A DNA stretch of 56,843 nt. It comes from Bacteroidetes bacterium GWF2_49_14 (GTDB taxonomy: Bacteria; Bacteroidota; Bacteroidia; Bacteroidales; UBA12481). Location: contig MEOR01000140.1 in assembly GCA_001769295.1 (NCBI GenBank), positions 1 through 56,843 on the forward strand, read 5' to 3'. Below, one piece after another: positions 37,214 through 46,367 of this stretch (the first letter of the stretch is position 1; each line of letters begins with the position of its first letter). The notes beneath the pieces were generated by a model. It made no database searches and was not told where the DNA came from. It saw only the letters and a list, made by a program, of their open reading frames with translations. Both the position numbers and the translations under genes were made by a program.

Positions 37214-38005
37214 ATGAGGTACCGGATTGGGTTTATCGGAGCCGGGAAGGTCGCCTGGCACCTGGCTCCAGCACTGGCAAAATCGGGCCAGGAAATTATT
37301 CAGGTTATCAGCAGATCTGCACTTAGCGCCCAAAAATTGGGAGACAGGCTGAGTTGCCAGCATTCCAATAATATTACCGACCTGATCAAGGATGCCGAAA
37401 TCCTTTTTTTAACCGTTCCGGACCATTCCCTTATTGAAATTATAAATGATATAAGCGATTACAGGGGCTTGGTTATTCACACCAGCGGAACGTTTTCACC
37501 TCTCCGGTTTGCCTGCCAGAAATACAAGCATGGCGGGCTTTACCCTCTACAGACTTTTACGATTGGACGGACTATTGACATGAGCACCGTTCCAGTTTTT
37601 GTTGAAGGCAGCGAGCCAGCCGTGGCCAGAATGATACAAGGAATTGCTGAGGGATTTACTTCCAAAGTCTATGAAATGAGTTTTGAGGAGAGGCGCTGGA
37701 TGCATCTGGCAGCTGTTTGGGCCAATAATTTCTCCAACTTCATGCTAACAGAGGCTTACCGGATTCTTAAATTGCGCGGACAAGATCCGGTTTGGCTGGA
37801 ACCCCTTATACGTGAAACGTTTGACAAGGCTCTTGTAATTACGCCGGGACGGGCCCAGACAGGTCCCGCGATACGAAATGACGATATTACGATCAGGAAG
37901 CACCTTGACATGCTGACTGATCAACCGGACATGCAAGAATTGTATCGAATGATCACCCATTCAATCCGCGAATCAGAAACTAAAACAAATATCCCGGGCA
38001 CATGA
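37214..38005 (+). CDS. DUF2520 / Rossmann-fold oxidoreductase
   Basis: The 263-residue protein has an N-terminal dinucleotide motif (IGFIGAGKVAWHLAPAL), VPDHSLIEIINDI and HTSGTFSPL, and a C-terminal helical DUF2520 domain (HLAAVWANNFSNFMLTEAY, LEPLIRETFDKAL). It resembles F420- or NAD(P)-binding ketopantoate-type reductases; the substrate is unknown. The ATG at 37214 was chosen since it starts the glycine-rich strand; an in-frame ATG at 37181 lies within the terminator T-tract region. It overlaps the kdsC-like gene by 4 bases, and this order is common in Bacteroidota. Confidence 0.82.
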   Translation: MRYRIGFIGAGKVAWHLAPALAKSGQEIIQVISRSALSAQKLGDRLSCQHSNNITDLIKDAEILFLTVPDHSLIEIINDISDYRGLVIHTSGTFSPLRFACQKYKHGGLYPLQTFTIGRTIDMSTVPVFVEGSEPAVARMIQGIAEGFTSKVYEMSFEERRWMHLAAVWANNFSNFMLTEAYRILKLRGQDPVWLEPLIRETFDKALVITPGRAQTGPAIRNDDITIRKHLDMLTDQPDMQELYRMITHSIRESETKTNIPGT

Positions 38006-38508
38006 ATTTTTTCAGAGAAGACCTGCGCGGAATCCGTGCTTTTGCCTTTGATGTTGACGGCGTCCTTTCCACTAACGAATTGACATTGCATCCTGCAGGG
38101 GATATGATGCGAACAGTGAATACCAGAGACGGGTTCGCAATTCGCAAGGCAATCAATGAGGGTTTCAAAATAGCTATCATTACCGGGGCAGAATCAGAAT
38201 CCCTTCGTAAAAGATTCGGCGATCTTGGAACCGGTGATATTTTTTTAGGATCAACAGATAAAGTTAAAGATCTGCTTTCCTTCACGCAAAAGTGGGGGAT
38301 TGATCAAGCCCAGATATTATATATGGGCGATGACATTCCTGACCTGGAGGTCATGCAGATAGTTGGATTACCAACCTGTCCATCCGACGCGGTTTCCGAA
38401 ATTCTCGCGATCTCAAGGTACATTTCAACCTACCCGGGAGGGCATGGCTGTGTAAGGGATGTTATCGAACAGGTTCTTCGCTCCCAGGGATACTGGAATT
38501 TCACTTAA
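38002..38508 (+). CDS. kdsC: KdsC-like HAD phosphatase (3-deoxy-D-manno-octulosonate 8-phosphate phosphatase)
   Basis: The 168-residue HAD protein lacks a cap domain and is near the 170-190 of KdsC. Motifs are FAFDVDGVLSTNE (nucleophile Asp), TRDGFAIRKAINEG, the Thr in IITGAESESL and YMGDDIPDLEVM. KdsC removes the phosphate of KDO-8-P for lipopolysaccharide. Its role in LPS is inferred, as other KDO genes are not in view. It overlaps the DUF2520 gene as ATGA. Confidence 0.82.
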   Translation: MNFFREDLRGIRAFAFDVDGVLSTNELTLHPAGDMMRTVNTRDGFAIRKAINEGFKIAIITGAESESLRKRFGDLGTGDIFLGSTDKVKDLLSFTQKWGIDQAQILYMGDDIPDLEVMQIVGLPTCPSDAVSEILAISRYISTYPGGHGCVRDVIEQVLRSQGYWNFT

Positions 38509-38518
38509 TATTGTTCAT

Positions 38519-39481
38519 ATGAAAATTGCCGGTTATTTTCGCATCCTTCGAATGCCAAACCTGCTCATGGTTATTGTAACCATGTACCTGATGAGGTGGT
38601 CGGTCATCCAGCCGATATTAGGATTGTATCAGATTGATCTGCAGGTTTCTGAATTTGCCTTTTTATGCCTGGTCATTTCAACGGTTCTCATTGCAGCTGC
38701 CGGATATGTAATAAATGATTATCATGATGTTAAGGCTGACCGGATCAACCAGCCGCACCGGGTGGTCATCGATCGTGATGTCAGCCGGCGAATGGCTCTC
38801 CTCATGCACCTTTTCCTGAACTTTTCCGGCGTGACTCTTGGAGTAGTGTTTTCCATTGTTTACCGGGTTCCGTGGATGATAGTTGTTTTTGTTGGTTCAC
38901 CCTTGCTTCTCTGGCTCTATTCAATCCGGTTCAAGCATAAGTTGTTAATAGGAAACCTGGCTATTTCCGTGCTCACCGCAACCGTGCCATTGCTGGTGAT
39001 TTTATTTGAATATCCACTACTTGCACGCAACTTTTCGGGATTGCCTGACTTTTTCCCGCAGGGTATTAACGCACTCCTTTACTGGGTTGGAGCGTTTGGT
39101 TTTTTTGCCTTTCTCACCAACCTGATCCGTGAAATTGTTAAGGATGCAGAGGATTATACGGGAGACAAGGAATCGGGCAGCCAGACTATTCCGATCTGCT
39201 GGGGGTTTGCTGTCACAAAATGGATCATCATCATTTTATCAGTTATTACCGCGGGCTTTCTGGGATTTTTCTTTTTTGTTCACCTGTCTGATCTGATTAG
39301 CCTGATATTTTACCTGGTGTTGTTGTTGTTGCCCATTATCTTCCTTGTCATTAAGGTACTGGCAGCAAAAACCACCGCTGATTATCATTTTATAAGTCAA
39401 CTAGTTAAGATTATCATGCTGCTCGGTCTTTTATATGCTCCGGTTGCCCAATTCCTGATGAAGAGATTTTCCGGATCATGA
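38519..39481 (+). CDS. UbiA-family prenyltransferase
   Basis: The 320-residue integral membrane enzyme has about eight or nine hydrophobic helices. It carries two Asp-rich magnesium-diphosphate motifs: VINDYHDVKADRINQPHR (NDxxDxxxD) and IVKDAEDYTGDKESGSQTIP. It joins a polyprenyl group to an acceptor; in Bacteroidota this gene is often labelled as geranylgeranylglycerol-phosphate geranylgeranyltransferase. The acceptor here is not known. The ATG at 38519 was used; an in-frame ATG at 38459 lies within the previous gene. It overlaps maf by 4 bases. Confidence 0.85.
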   Translation: MKIAGYFRILRMPNLLMVIVTMYLMRWSVIQPILGLYQIDLQVSEFAFLCLVISTVLIAAAGYVINDYHDVKADRINQPHRVVIDRDVSRRMALLMHLFLNFSGVTLGVVFSIVYRVPWMIVVFVGSPLLLWLYSIRFKHKLLIGNLAISVLTATVPLLVILFEYPLLARNFSGLPDFFPQGINALLYWVGAFGFFAFLTNLIREIVKDAEDYTGDKESGSQTIPICWGFAVTKWIIIILSVITAGFLGFFFFVHLSDLISLIFYLVLLLLPIIFLVIKVLAAKTTADYHFISQLVKIIMLLGLLYAPVAQFLMKRFSGS

Positions 39482-40089
39482 AGCAGTTTGCCGATTACAT
39501 GAAAAAGTACCGGGTCTTCCTGGGATCCCGGTCGCCCCGCAGGTTGGCCTTAATTAAGGATATTGGACTGGAATTTGAGCTCTGGCTCAAAGAGGAGATT
39601 CCTGAGGTGGTTCCCGACGGATTAACACCGGATCAGGCTGCCATTTATCTGGCGAAACTGAAAGCGAAGGCATATCAGGATGAACTTCAACCTGAAGATA
39701 TTCTTATTACGGCTGACACCCTGGTTGTATTGGGAGACCGAATTCTGGGAAAGCCCGAAGGCCGGGAGGATGCGATCAGCATGCTGACCGATCTTGCAGG
39801 TAACCCCCACGAAGTGATAACGGGAGTCTGCCTGTCTTCGAAATCACGCGAACTTGCATTTACTGCCAGAACTACAGTTTGGTTTGATTCACTTACTCCC
39901 GCTGAGATTATTGAATACGTTGATGAATTCAGTCCATTTGACAAGGCCGGAGCATATGGCATTCAGGAATGGATCGGATATATTGGTGTCAAAAGGATAG
40001 AGGGGTCCTATTTCAATGTTATGGGGTTGCCAATCCAGACGCTTTACCGGGAGTTACAGCGTTTTACAGGATTCTCATATTTAAACTAA
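39478..40089 (+). CDS. maf: Maf-family nucleotide pyrophosphatase
   Basis: The 203-residue protein shows FLGSRSPRRLALIKDIGLEFE (Maf P-loop-like motif), TADTLVVLGDRILGKPEG, the ITGVCL strand, FSPFDKAGAYGIQEW and a conserved GSYFNVMGLP. This matches the YhdE branch, which hydrolyses dTTP and UTP and may protect against non-canonical nucleotides. It lies between the prenyltransferase and the peptidase. Confidence 0.92.
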   Translation: MKQFADYMKKYRVFLGSRSPRRLALIKDIGLEFELWLKEEIPEVVPDGLTPDQAAIYLAKLKAKAYQDELQPEDILITADTLVVLGDRILGKPEGREDAISMLTDLAGNPHEVITGVCLSSKSRELAFTARTTVWFDSLTPAEIIEYVDEFSPFDKAGAYGIQEWIGYIGVKRIEGSYFNVMGLPIQTLYRELQRFTGFSYLN

Positions 40090-40099
40090 TCATAGCCGT

Positions 40100-42253
40100 A
40101 TGAAGAAGATAATTTACGTATTGATCATTGCCATACTGACCGGCAATATTGCCAGGCCTGAGGAAGGCATGTGGATTCCGCTATTGTTAAAGAAGTACAA
40201 GATAGAGGAGATGCAGAAGGCCGGTTTTAAGCTGACAGCTGAGGATGTTTATTCCGTTAACCAGGCTTGTCTCAAAGATGCGATTGTGATATTCGGCGGG
40301 GGCTGCACTGGAGAACTGATTTCCGGCGAAGGCCTGTTGATAACAAATCATCACTGCGGGTATGGGAATATACAAAGGCACAGTACGGTTGAACATGATT
40401 ATCTTACGGACGGCTTCTGGGCGATGAACCGGTCGGAGGAGTTGCCGAATCCGGGACTTTCAGTGACTTTTCTGATCCGTATCGAAGATGTGACCGAAGC
40501 GTGTCTTACGGGAGTAAAAGAAGGCATGGTGCAGGCGGACCGCGACCGGATTATTCAGGAAAACAGCCGGAAGGTACAGGCAGAATCTGTGAAGGGTACC
40601 TCATATTCCGGACGTGTTTCTTCCTTCTTCGGCGGCAACCAGTTTTTTCTTTTTGTTTATGAGTCTTATAATGATGTAAGGCTGGTTGGAGCTCCGCCAA
40701 GTGCAATAGGTAAATTCGGCGGTGAAACCGACAACTGGATCTGGCCAAGGCATACCGGGGATTTCTCTCTCTTCAGGATTTATGCGGGACCGGACAATAA
40801 GCCTGCTGCCTATTCTCCTTCAAACGTTCCGTATAAGCCGAAGAAATTTTTACCCATTAGCCTGAAGGGGGTTGAGAAGGGCGATTTTACTATGGTTTTT
40901 GGCTATCCCGGAAGGACTACGGAATATATACCTTCATTTGTAATTGAGAATCAGGTTAAGTACACAATTCCTGCATCGGTTGACCTGAGAACCAGGCGAC
41001 TCGAAATCATAGAGCGCGCAATGGAAATCAGTCCGCTTATTCGAATTCAATATTCAGCCAAGAAGTCAGGAATTGCAAACACCTGGAAAAAAAACCAGGG
41101 AGTCCTTTTGGGCTTAAACAGGATTAGTGCCATAGATCGAAAAAAGGAGTTTGAAGACAGATTTCAGGCCTGGGTTATGGACGATGCTGCGCGAAAAAGC
41201 GCATATGGAGATCTTCTTAGCCGGTACCGGAAGATTGTGACCGCACAGGCGCCCTTTGAACTAGCCAATACATATGCCCGGGAGGCGGGAGAAGCTGCTG
41301 AAATTATCAATTTCTCAGGCAGGTTTTCCAGCCTGATTTCCATGGCCTCAACCTCGTCTCCGGAGGAACTTCAGAAGGCTGTCGAACGCATGAGATCCGG
41401 AGTTGCCGCCTATTTCAAGGATTATGACAGTGCCACTGATGAGAAACTTCTTGCGGCATTGCTAGAGGCTTATTCCCTTGGCATTGATGTTAAATTTCAA
41501 CCTGCCCTTCTGGTCGAAATGTCCAAAAAGTATGGTGGCGATTTTAAAGCCTATGCTGCGTACATCTTTAAAAATTCTGCCTTCTCAACCGAAACGAAAG
41601 TCAGTGAAATATTGGGCAAATTTGGGAAAGGTCAGGCTAAAAAGCTGGCTAACGACCCTGCACTGCTGATGTTTAAGAGTCTTGCTGAACTTCAGAAGAA
41701 TGTAATTTCTCCCGGTTTGTCAGCCGTTCAGGCTGAACTTCCGGAACTGCAGCGCCTTTATATGAAAGCTCAGATGGAGATGCAGCCCGATAAACTGTTT
41801 TACCCTGATGCAAATTCAACCATCAGGATAACTTACGGTAAGGTCAATGATTTTAACCCGTCTGATGGTATTCAATACAAGCATGTGACTACGCTTGACG
41901 GGATCATAGAAAAAGACAATCCGGAAATATATGATTATCGGGTCCCGGAGAAGTTAAAGCAGCTTTACGCAAAAAAAGATTTTGGAGCCTATGAATATAA
42001 TCATACCGTTCCGGTCTGCTTTATCGCTTCAAACCATACTTCAGGCGGGAACTCTGGCAGTCCCGTGATCAATGCCGAAGGTCAGCTTATCGGAATAAAT
42101 TTCGATCGGAATTGGGAGGGTACAATGAGTGATATTTTCTATGATCCGGATCTTTGCAGAAATATCAGCCTGGACATCCGGTATGCCCTGTTCATCATCG
42201 ATAAATTCGCCGGGGCAGGACACTTGATTAAGGAAATGGAACTGGTCAGATAA
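40100..42253 (+). CDS. dpp11: S46-family dipeptidyl-peptidase, DPP11-type
   Basis: The 717-residue periplasmic or surface serine peptidase has a signal peptide (to about residue 20). The catalytic triad parts are His in LLITNHHCGYGNI, Asp in PRHTGDFSLFRIYAG and Ser652 in GNSGSPV. Residue 670, 18 after the Ser, is Arg (INFDRNWEG). In the family this position, numbered 673, is Arg in DPP11 (cleaves after Asp or Glu) and Gly in DPP7, so DPP11-type specificity is predicted. It would release dipeptides for amino-acid fermentation. It is the last gene of the DUF2520-maf run. Confidence 0.88.
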   Translation: MKKIIYVLIIAILTGNIARPEEGMWIPLLLKKYKIEEMQKAGFKLTAEDVYSVNQACLKDAIVIFGGGCTGELISGEGLLITNHHCGYGNIQRHSTVEHDYLTDGFWAMNRSEELPNPGLSVTFLIRIEDVTEACLTGVKEGMVQADRDRIIQENSRKVQAESVKGTSYSGRVSSFFGGNQFFLFVYESYNDVRLVGAPPSAIGKFGGETDNWIWPRHTGDFSLFRIYAGPDNKPAAYSPSNVPYKPKKFLPISLKGVEKGDFTMVFGYPGRTTEYIPSFVIENQVKYTIPASVDLRTRRLEIIERAMEISPLIRIQYSAKKSGIANTWKKNQGVLLGLNRISAIDRKKEFEDRFQAWVMDDAARKSAYGDLLSRYRKIVTAQAPFELANTYAREAGEAAEIINFSGRFSSLISMASTSSPEELQKAVERMRSGVAAYFKDYDSATDEKLLAALLEAYSLGIDVKFQPALLVEMSKKYGGDFKAYAAYIFKNSAFSTETKVSEILGKFGKGQAKKLANDPALLMFKSLAELQKNVISPGLSAVQAELPELQRLYMKAQMEMQPDKLFYPDANSTIRITYGKVNDFNPSDGIQYKHVTTLDGIIEKDNPEIYDYRVPEKLKQLYAKKDFGAYEYNHTVPVCFIASNHTSGGNSGSPVINAEGQLIGINFDRNWEGTMSDIFYDPDLCRNISLDIRYALFIIDKFAGAGHLIKEMELVR

Positions 42254-42255
42254 AT

Positions 42256-42283
42256 AAAAAGGGCGGTATTAACCGTCCTTTTT
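42256..42283 (+). terminator. Intrinsic terminator after the dpp11 gene
   Basis: A 12-bp stem with one wobble (AAAAAGGGCGGT 42256-42267, ACCGTCCTTTTT 42272-42283) starts 2 bases after the stop and ends in five T. Confidence 0.85.
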
Positions 42284-42360
42284 ATTTGTTAAAATTGTTA
42301 TTTCGTCAAATACTATAAATTGTCTGCTTGTTAATTATTGCAATTTACATGTAGAATCCC

Positions 42361-42368
42361 TATATTCG
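42361..42368 (+). promoter_or_regulatory. Likely -7 element of the histidine kinase gene
   Basis: TATATTCG differs by one base from TAnnTTTG, and an ATTG lies 20 bases upstream at 42337-42340. It would give a leader of about 90 bases. The leader holds an imperfect hairpin (CCCCTG with CAGGGG near 42425-42449) and no other recognised element. Confidence 0.35.
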
Positions 42369-42464
42369 TTGTCCTTTATGTGAGTCAGGAGTACATCTAT
42401 TAATCCTGAAATTATGAAAAAGGTAACCCCTGAATTATAAGAAACAGGGGAGTTAGGTTGAGTA

Positions 42465-44540
42465 ATGGACAATTGGCAAAAGCAAGGTGATTGGTTCCGG
42501 AGGACCTTCCCAAAGGTGCCGGATGACAGACGGGAATCTTTTTTTCGTGAGACTGGTCGCGAAAACCTGATTCGTCTTCAGGTTCTTGCCATATTGGTTT
42601 CATTTTTGGCGATAGGTTCATTGTTCTTAACCCAACCCGCATTCACCGTTTTTTTTACTTCCTTTTTCCTGGCATTTAGCATAATTATCTTGATTTCGGC
42701 AATGCTTCTTCTTCGAAAGGAGTCTGCCAGTCTTTTTTTATATCGGCTTCCGGTTATTCTCTATTGCCTGATGCTGGTCTGGTGGTGTGTGGTTATGGGT
42801 AGGATGGACCCGGTGAGCATTGGCAAATCCGGATATTTTGTCCTCGGTTTATTTGTTGTTTATTCTCTTTTTGTTAGTACCGTTCCTGAGACCATTGCAA
42901 TTCTTCTTAATGGTATCGTCGGATATTACCTGTTCAGGGAAGGGGGCGCCAGTTCCATATTCCCATCCTTACCTGAGTCGGTGGGGTATCTCTTTTTTAT
43001 TGTAATAGCCGTGATTCTTTCAGGAATCATTTATCATACGCGGCTTGTTTCCTTTCTGAACTGGGAGAATATCTCTGCGATGAACAACTCCCTGAAGCGG
43101 GAAGTTACCATGCATAACACTACGATGCTTGAGCTAGAGGCCTCGAAGAGTGATCTTGACCGGCAGGTAATTGAAAAGACCAGACACCTGAGGGAAATCA
43201 ATCAGAAGCTCCAGGAGGAGATTGCCGAAAAAAATTACTCTGACAAGGTTAAAACCATACTTTACCGTATTTCCGGGTTTGTAAACCGTAACAATGAACT
43301 GAAGGAAGTCTTTCAGTATATTCATGAGCAACTTGGTCAGATTCTGGATGTCAGCAATCTGATGATCGGAATATATAATGTTGATAAGCAGGAGATTGAA
43401 CCGACCTTTAGAAGCAATCTGAATGAAAATCTGGATCCCTACCGTCTTGGAAGGAGCCTGAGTTCCTATATTATCAGAAACCGAAAATCACTCCTGGTTG
43501 ACCGAAAAGGTATTCATGAACTGGTATCCAGAGGAGAAGTGGAGGCCGTTGGGGTACCGGCTGACAGTTGGCTGGGCGTGCCTCTAATGGTTGAGACGAA
43601 GGTGGTTGGGATACTTATGGTACAGAGTTACGATCAGAATAGTCTTTATGACAAAGCCGATTTACAGTTGCTTGAATATATCGGCGAACACCTTGCATTG
43701 ACCATCGACCGTCATGAAACACATCAGAGCCTGGTTCGTGCCAAGGAACAGGCCGAGGAAAGTGATCGCCTGAAGTCTTCATTTCTGGCGAACTTGTCCC
43801 ATGAAGTCCGGACACCCATGAATGCAATTGTCGGTTTTACTGAGCTCCTGGGTGAATCGGGTCTTGAAGCTTCCGAACGAAAATTTTATTCAAACCAGGT
43901 GCTGGAGAATGGTCATAAACTATTAAACACGCTCACCAATATTGTTGAGCTTGCTAAGATTCAGGCCAGGCAGATGCCCTTCGAGATACAGGAGCTCAGA
44001 GTTGTTGAGGCCCTGGGAAATCAGATCGAAGAATTCAGGAAATTTAAATCTTTGTATAGCAAGGAAACCCTGGAGATCCAGGCAAAGATTGATGACGATG
44101 TTTTGGATGTCAGGTTTAATGCCGATCCGGTGCGGTTCCAGCAACTATTCTCCTGTCTTGCCGAGAATGCGGTAAAGTTTACACATGAGGGATCGATTGA
44201 AATCGGATGCCAGAAATTCGATCAGAAAACCCTCCTTTTCTGGGTAAAGGACACAGGTATTGGCATGACCGATGATGAAATACAACAGATTTTCACCTGG
44301 TTTATTAAGGGGAAGAAATCGGATCAAAAGCTGTACCGTGGAACCGGCCTGGGTCTTACCATTGCAAAACTCCTTATCGAGAATATGAAGGGTCGTATCT
44401 GGGTTGAGTCTGAACCGGGACTGGGTTCCTGCTTCTATTTTACCCTGCCTGCAGCCTCAAGTCATCCAATCCGATTGATTCCCAAAATCTCACCAAAAGC
44501 AGATCCCAACGATCTGCAGTCAGCTATAGGGGCGGGGTGA
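42465..44540 (+). CDS. Orphan membrane sensor histidine kinase with GAF domain
   Basis: The 691-residue kinase has about six hydrophobic helices (residues 36-195), then a coiled-coil linker (about 205-265), a GAF-like sensory domain (about 275-415), the HisKA domain with phospho-accepting His446 in LANLSHEVRTPMNAI, and a HATPase_c domain (N box NAVKFT, G1 DTGIGMTDD, G2 GTGLGLTIAK). No receiver domain or response regulator is adjacent, so its partner must be elsewhere. It lies directly upstream of hydrogenase operon 1 in the same direction, but no shared regulation is shown. Confidence 0.9.
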   Translation: MDNWQKQGDWFRRTFPKVPDDRRESFFRETGRENLIRLQVLAILVSFLAIGSLFLTQPAFTVFFTSFFLAFSIIILISAMLLLRKESASLFLYRLPVILYCLMLVWWCVVMGRMDPVSIGKSGYFVLGLFVVYSLFVSTVPETIAILLNGIVGYYLFREGGASSIFPSLPESVGYLFFIVIAVILSGIIYHTRLVSFLNWENISAMNNSLKREVTMHNTTMLELEASKSDLDRQVIEKTRHLREINQKLQEEIAEKNYSDKVKTILYRISGFVNRNNELKEVFQYIHEQLGQILDVSNLMIGIYNVDKQEIEPTFRSNLNENLDPYRLGRSLSSYIIRNRKSLLVDRKGIHELVSRGEVEAVGVPADSWLGVPLMVETKVVGILMVQSYDQNSLYDKADLQLLEYIGEHLALTIDRHETHQSLVRAKEQAEESDRLKSSFLANLSHEVRTPMNAIVGFTELLGESGLEASERKFYSNQVLENGHKLLNTLTNIVELAKIQARQMPFEIQELRVVEALGNQIEEFRKFKSLYSKETLEIQAKIDDDVLDVRFNADPVRFQQLFSCLAENAVKFTHEGSIEIGCQKFDQKTLLFWVKDTGIGMTDDEIQQIFTWFIKGKKSDQKLYRGTGLGLTIAKLLIENMKGRIWVESEPGLGSCFYFTLPAASSHPIRLIPKISPKADPNDLQSAIGAG

Positions 44541-44581
44541 TACCCTGCTACCGGTTTCCTGATTTTTATCATATTCATTTC

Positions 44582-44590
44582 TAATATTCG
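44582..44590 (+). promoter_or_regulatory. Weak promoter candidate for hydrogenase operon 1
   Basis: TAATATTCG resembles TAnnTTTG with a one-base-longer spacer and one mismatch. It is the best -7 candidate in the 152-base gap between the kinase and hydC. Its end lies 22 bases before the Rex-like operator at 44612, nearly the same spacing as at operon 2 (20 bases). Confidence 0.3.
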
Positions 44591-44611
44591 TCATGGTTCC
44601 CCTAAGGCGCC

Positions 44612-44627
44612 TGTTATACTTTTAACA
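44612..44627 (+). promoter_or_regulatory. Rex-like operator upstream of hydrogenase operon 1
   Basis: TGTTATACTTTTAACA has 6-bp half-sites TGTTAT and TTAACA around 4 bases. This matches the TGTTAW-N4-WTAACA core of operators for the NADH-sensing repressor Rex. It is 65 bases before hydC. Related sites precede the other transcription units of the island. Confidence 0.55.
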
Positions 44628-44631
44628 ATCT

Positions 44632-44661
44632 TTTTCGGACCCCTTGTCCGAAAATTTTTTT
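44632..44661 (+). terminator. Terminator-like hairpin in the leader of hydrogenase operon 1
   Basis: A perfect 9-bp stem (TTTTCGGAC 44632-44640, GTCCGAAAA 44646-44654) with a 5-base loop is followed by seven T. It may simply end the kinase transcript, 91 bases upstream. Since the operator lies before it, it could also be an attenuator inside the hyd leader. Confidence 0.65.
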
Positions 44662-44692
44662 AACCCAAAACCGATAAAAGAGGAGATTTAAA

Positions 44693-45157
44693 ATGGCTGA
44701 TGTTCAACAGATTATCAATGATGCTACAAAGGTCTATGGTAAAGAGAGAAAGGCCCTCATGCCTATACTTCAGGCTGTAGTAAAGGAGAAAAACTATCTC
44801 GACGACCAGGATATGATCTCAATTGCCAAAGCGTTGGATCTTTCTGCCGCGGAAGTATTTGGGACAGCAAGTTTTTACACTTTTCTGGACACGGTACCGC
44901 GAGGAAAATTTGTTATCCGGGTATGTAAAACCATATCCTGCCATATGGCTGGTAAGGATGCAATAATCCAGGCAATTGAGCAATTGCTGAAGATTAAAAT
45001 CGGTGAAACAACCGTTGACAAGCAGTTTACCTTGTTAACTGCCAATTGCCTGGGCTGGTGTCACAAGGGTCCGGTTATGCTTATAAACGATGAAGTTTTT
45101 CCTGAGCTGACATCGCAGAAAGCAGTTGAGATCATTACCAAATACAGGGGCGAATAA
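44693..45157 (+). CDS. hydC: HydC/NuoE-like [2Fe-2S] subunit of hydrogenase 1
   Basis: The 154-residue protein has a helical N-terminal domain and a thioredoxin-like [2Fe-2S] domain. Cys motifs are VCKTISC (C-x4-C) and NCLGWC (C-x3-C), and FGTASFYTFLDTVPRGK is the NuoE signature. It passes electrons between the HydB flavin/NADH site and HydA. A GAGGAG ribosome site precedes the ATG. It opens the three-gene operon hydC-hydB-hydA. Confidence 0.92.
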   Translation: MADVQQIINDATKVYGKERKALMPILQAVVKEKNYLDDQDMISIAKALDLSAAEVFGTASFYTFLDTVPRGKFVIRVCKTISCHMAGKDAIIQAIEQLLKIKIGETTVDKQFTLLTANCLGWCHKGPVMLINDEVFPELTSQKAVEIITKYRGE

Positions 45158-45184
45158 GAACAGGCAGTAAAACCAATCAGAACA

Positions 45185-46351
45185 ATGGAAACTACTAAGC
45201 TAAAAAGGGTTGATATTATCTTTGCCATGGAAGGCATTGATCCCATAAAGGTCGTTGAATCAACAATAAAAAAAGATCCGGATACCATCATTCTGGAGAT
45301 GATTGACTCCGGGCTTAAGGGCCGTGGAGGAGCCGGATTTCCGACCGGGCTCAAATGGAAATTCACGCGTAATGAAGATAGTTATGACAAATACGTGATT
45401 TGCAATGCAGATGAGGGAGAGCCGGGTACATTCAAGGATCGGGAAATTCTTGACAGGGTACCTGAGAAGGTTTTTGCCGGTCTCGCTATTTGCGGATATA
45501 CAATTGGCGCACGTGAAGGGTTTATCTATTTAAGGGGAGAATACAATTTTCTGCTGCCAAAGCTTAATGAAAAACTGGTTGCCTTTAACGCAGGGATGAA
45601 AAAGATCGGGCTCGATTTTACTATCCAGATGCGGTCGGGCAGCGGAGCATACATTTGCGGCGAAGAAAGTGCCCTTTTTGAATCGATGGAAGGAAAACGC
45701 GGAGAGCCAAGAAACAAGCCGCCTTATCCGACCGTATCCGGTTACCTCGGCAAGCCAACGGCCATTAACAATGTTGAGACTCTGGTCTATGCTTTCATGA
45801 TCAGCAGGATAGGGGTAGAGAAGTTTAAAGAATTCGGGACCAAGGATTCAAGGGGATCAAAAGTATTTTCAATTTCCGGCGATACTCCGAAGGCGGGTAT
45901 TCATGAACTTGAACTTGGCATGACTGTTCAGCAGTTAGTTGAAGAGTTTGGCGACGGTGATACCAAGGCGGTTCAGGTTGGTGGTGCTTCGGGGGGTTGT
46001 GTGCCAAGGAAGCTGTTTAAGGATACCATCATTGGGTACGAGGGAATTCCGACTGGCGGCTCGATGATGCTGTTCAACAGCCAGAGATCGATGTATAACG
46101 TTCTTCATGATTATCTTGAGTTTTTCACAGAAGAATCCTGCGGACAGTGCACACCCTGCAGGGTTGGTTGTCAGCAACTGCTCAAAGGGATAGAAGCTGT
46201 GAAACGCGGAGAAAAAAGTCCGTCTTACCTTGACGATTTGAAAAAACTGGCCAGAACAATGAAGGTCGCGGCCAAATGCGGTTTGGGACAATCGGTTGCC
46301 AATCCATTTGTTTCCATTGTAACCAATTTTAAGGAAGAAATCATTTATTAA
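45185..46351 (+). CDS. hydB: Short HydB/NuoF-like NADH-binding subunit of hydrogenase 1
   Basis: The 388-residue protein is the NuoF core alone. FMN/NADH motifs are GRGGAGFPTGLKW, VICNADEGEPGTFKDRE and AYICGEESALFESMEGKRGEP; the [4Fe-4S] site is EESCGQCTPCRVGC with a distal Cys in KCGLGQ. It lacks both the N-terminal thioredoxin-like [2Fe-2S] domain and the C-terminal two-[4Fe-4S] ferredoxin domain of the longer HydB at 48860. A HydB without the ferredoxin arms occurs in NADH-dependent, non-bifurcating hydrogenases such as those of Syntrophomonas, so this enzyme may not use ferredoxin; that is an inference. Confidence 0.9.
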   Translation: METTKLKRVDIIFAMEGIDPIKVVESTIKKDPDTIILEMIDSGLKGRGGAGFPTGLKWKFTRNEDSYDKYVICNADEGEPGTFKDREILDRVPEKVFAGLAICGYTIGAREGFIYLRGEYNFLLPKLNEKLVAFNAGMKKIGLDFTIQMRSGSGAYICGEESALFESMEGKRGEPRNKPPYPTVSGYLGKPTAINNVETLVYAFMISRIGVEKFKEFGTKDSRGSKVFSISGDTPKAGIHELELGMTVQQLVEEFGDGDTKAVQVGGASGGCVPRKLFKDTIIGYEGIPTGGSMMLFNSQRSMYNVLHDYLEFFTEESCGQCTPCRVGCQQLLKGIEAVKRGEKSPSYLDDLKKLARTMKVAAKCGLGQSVANPFVSIVTNFKEEIIY

Positions 46352-46367
46352 GAAAACCCGTAACACC

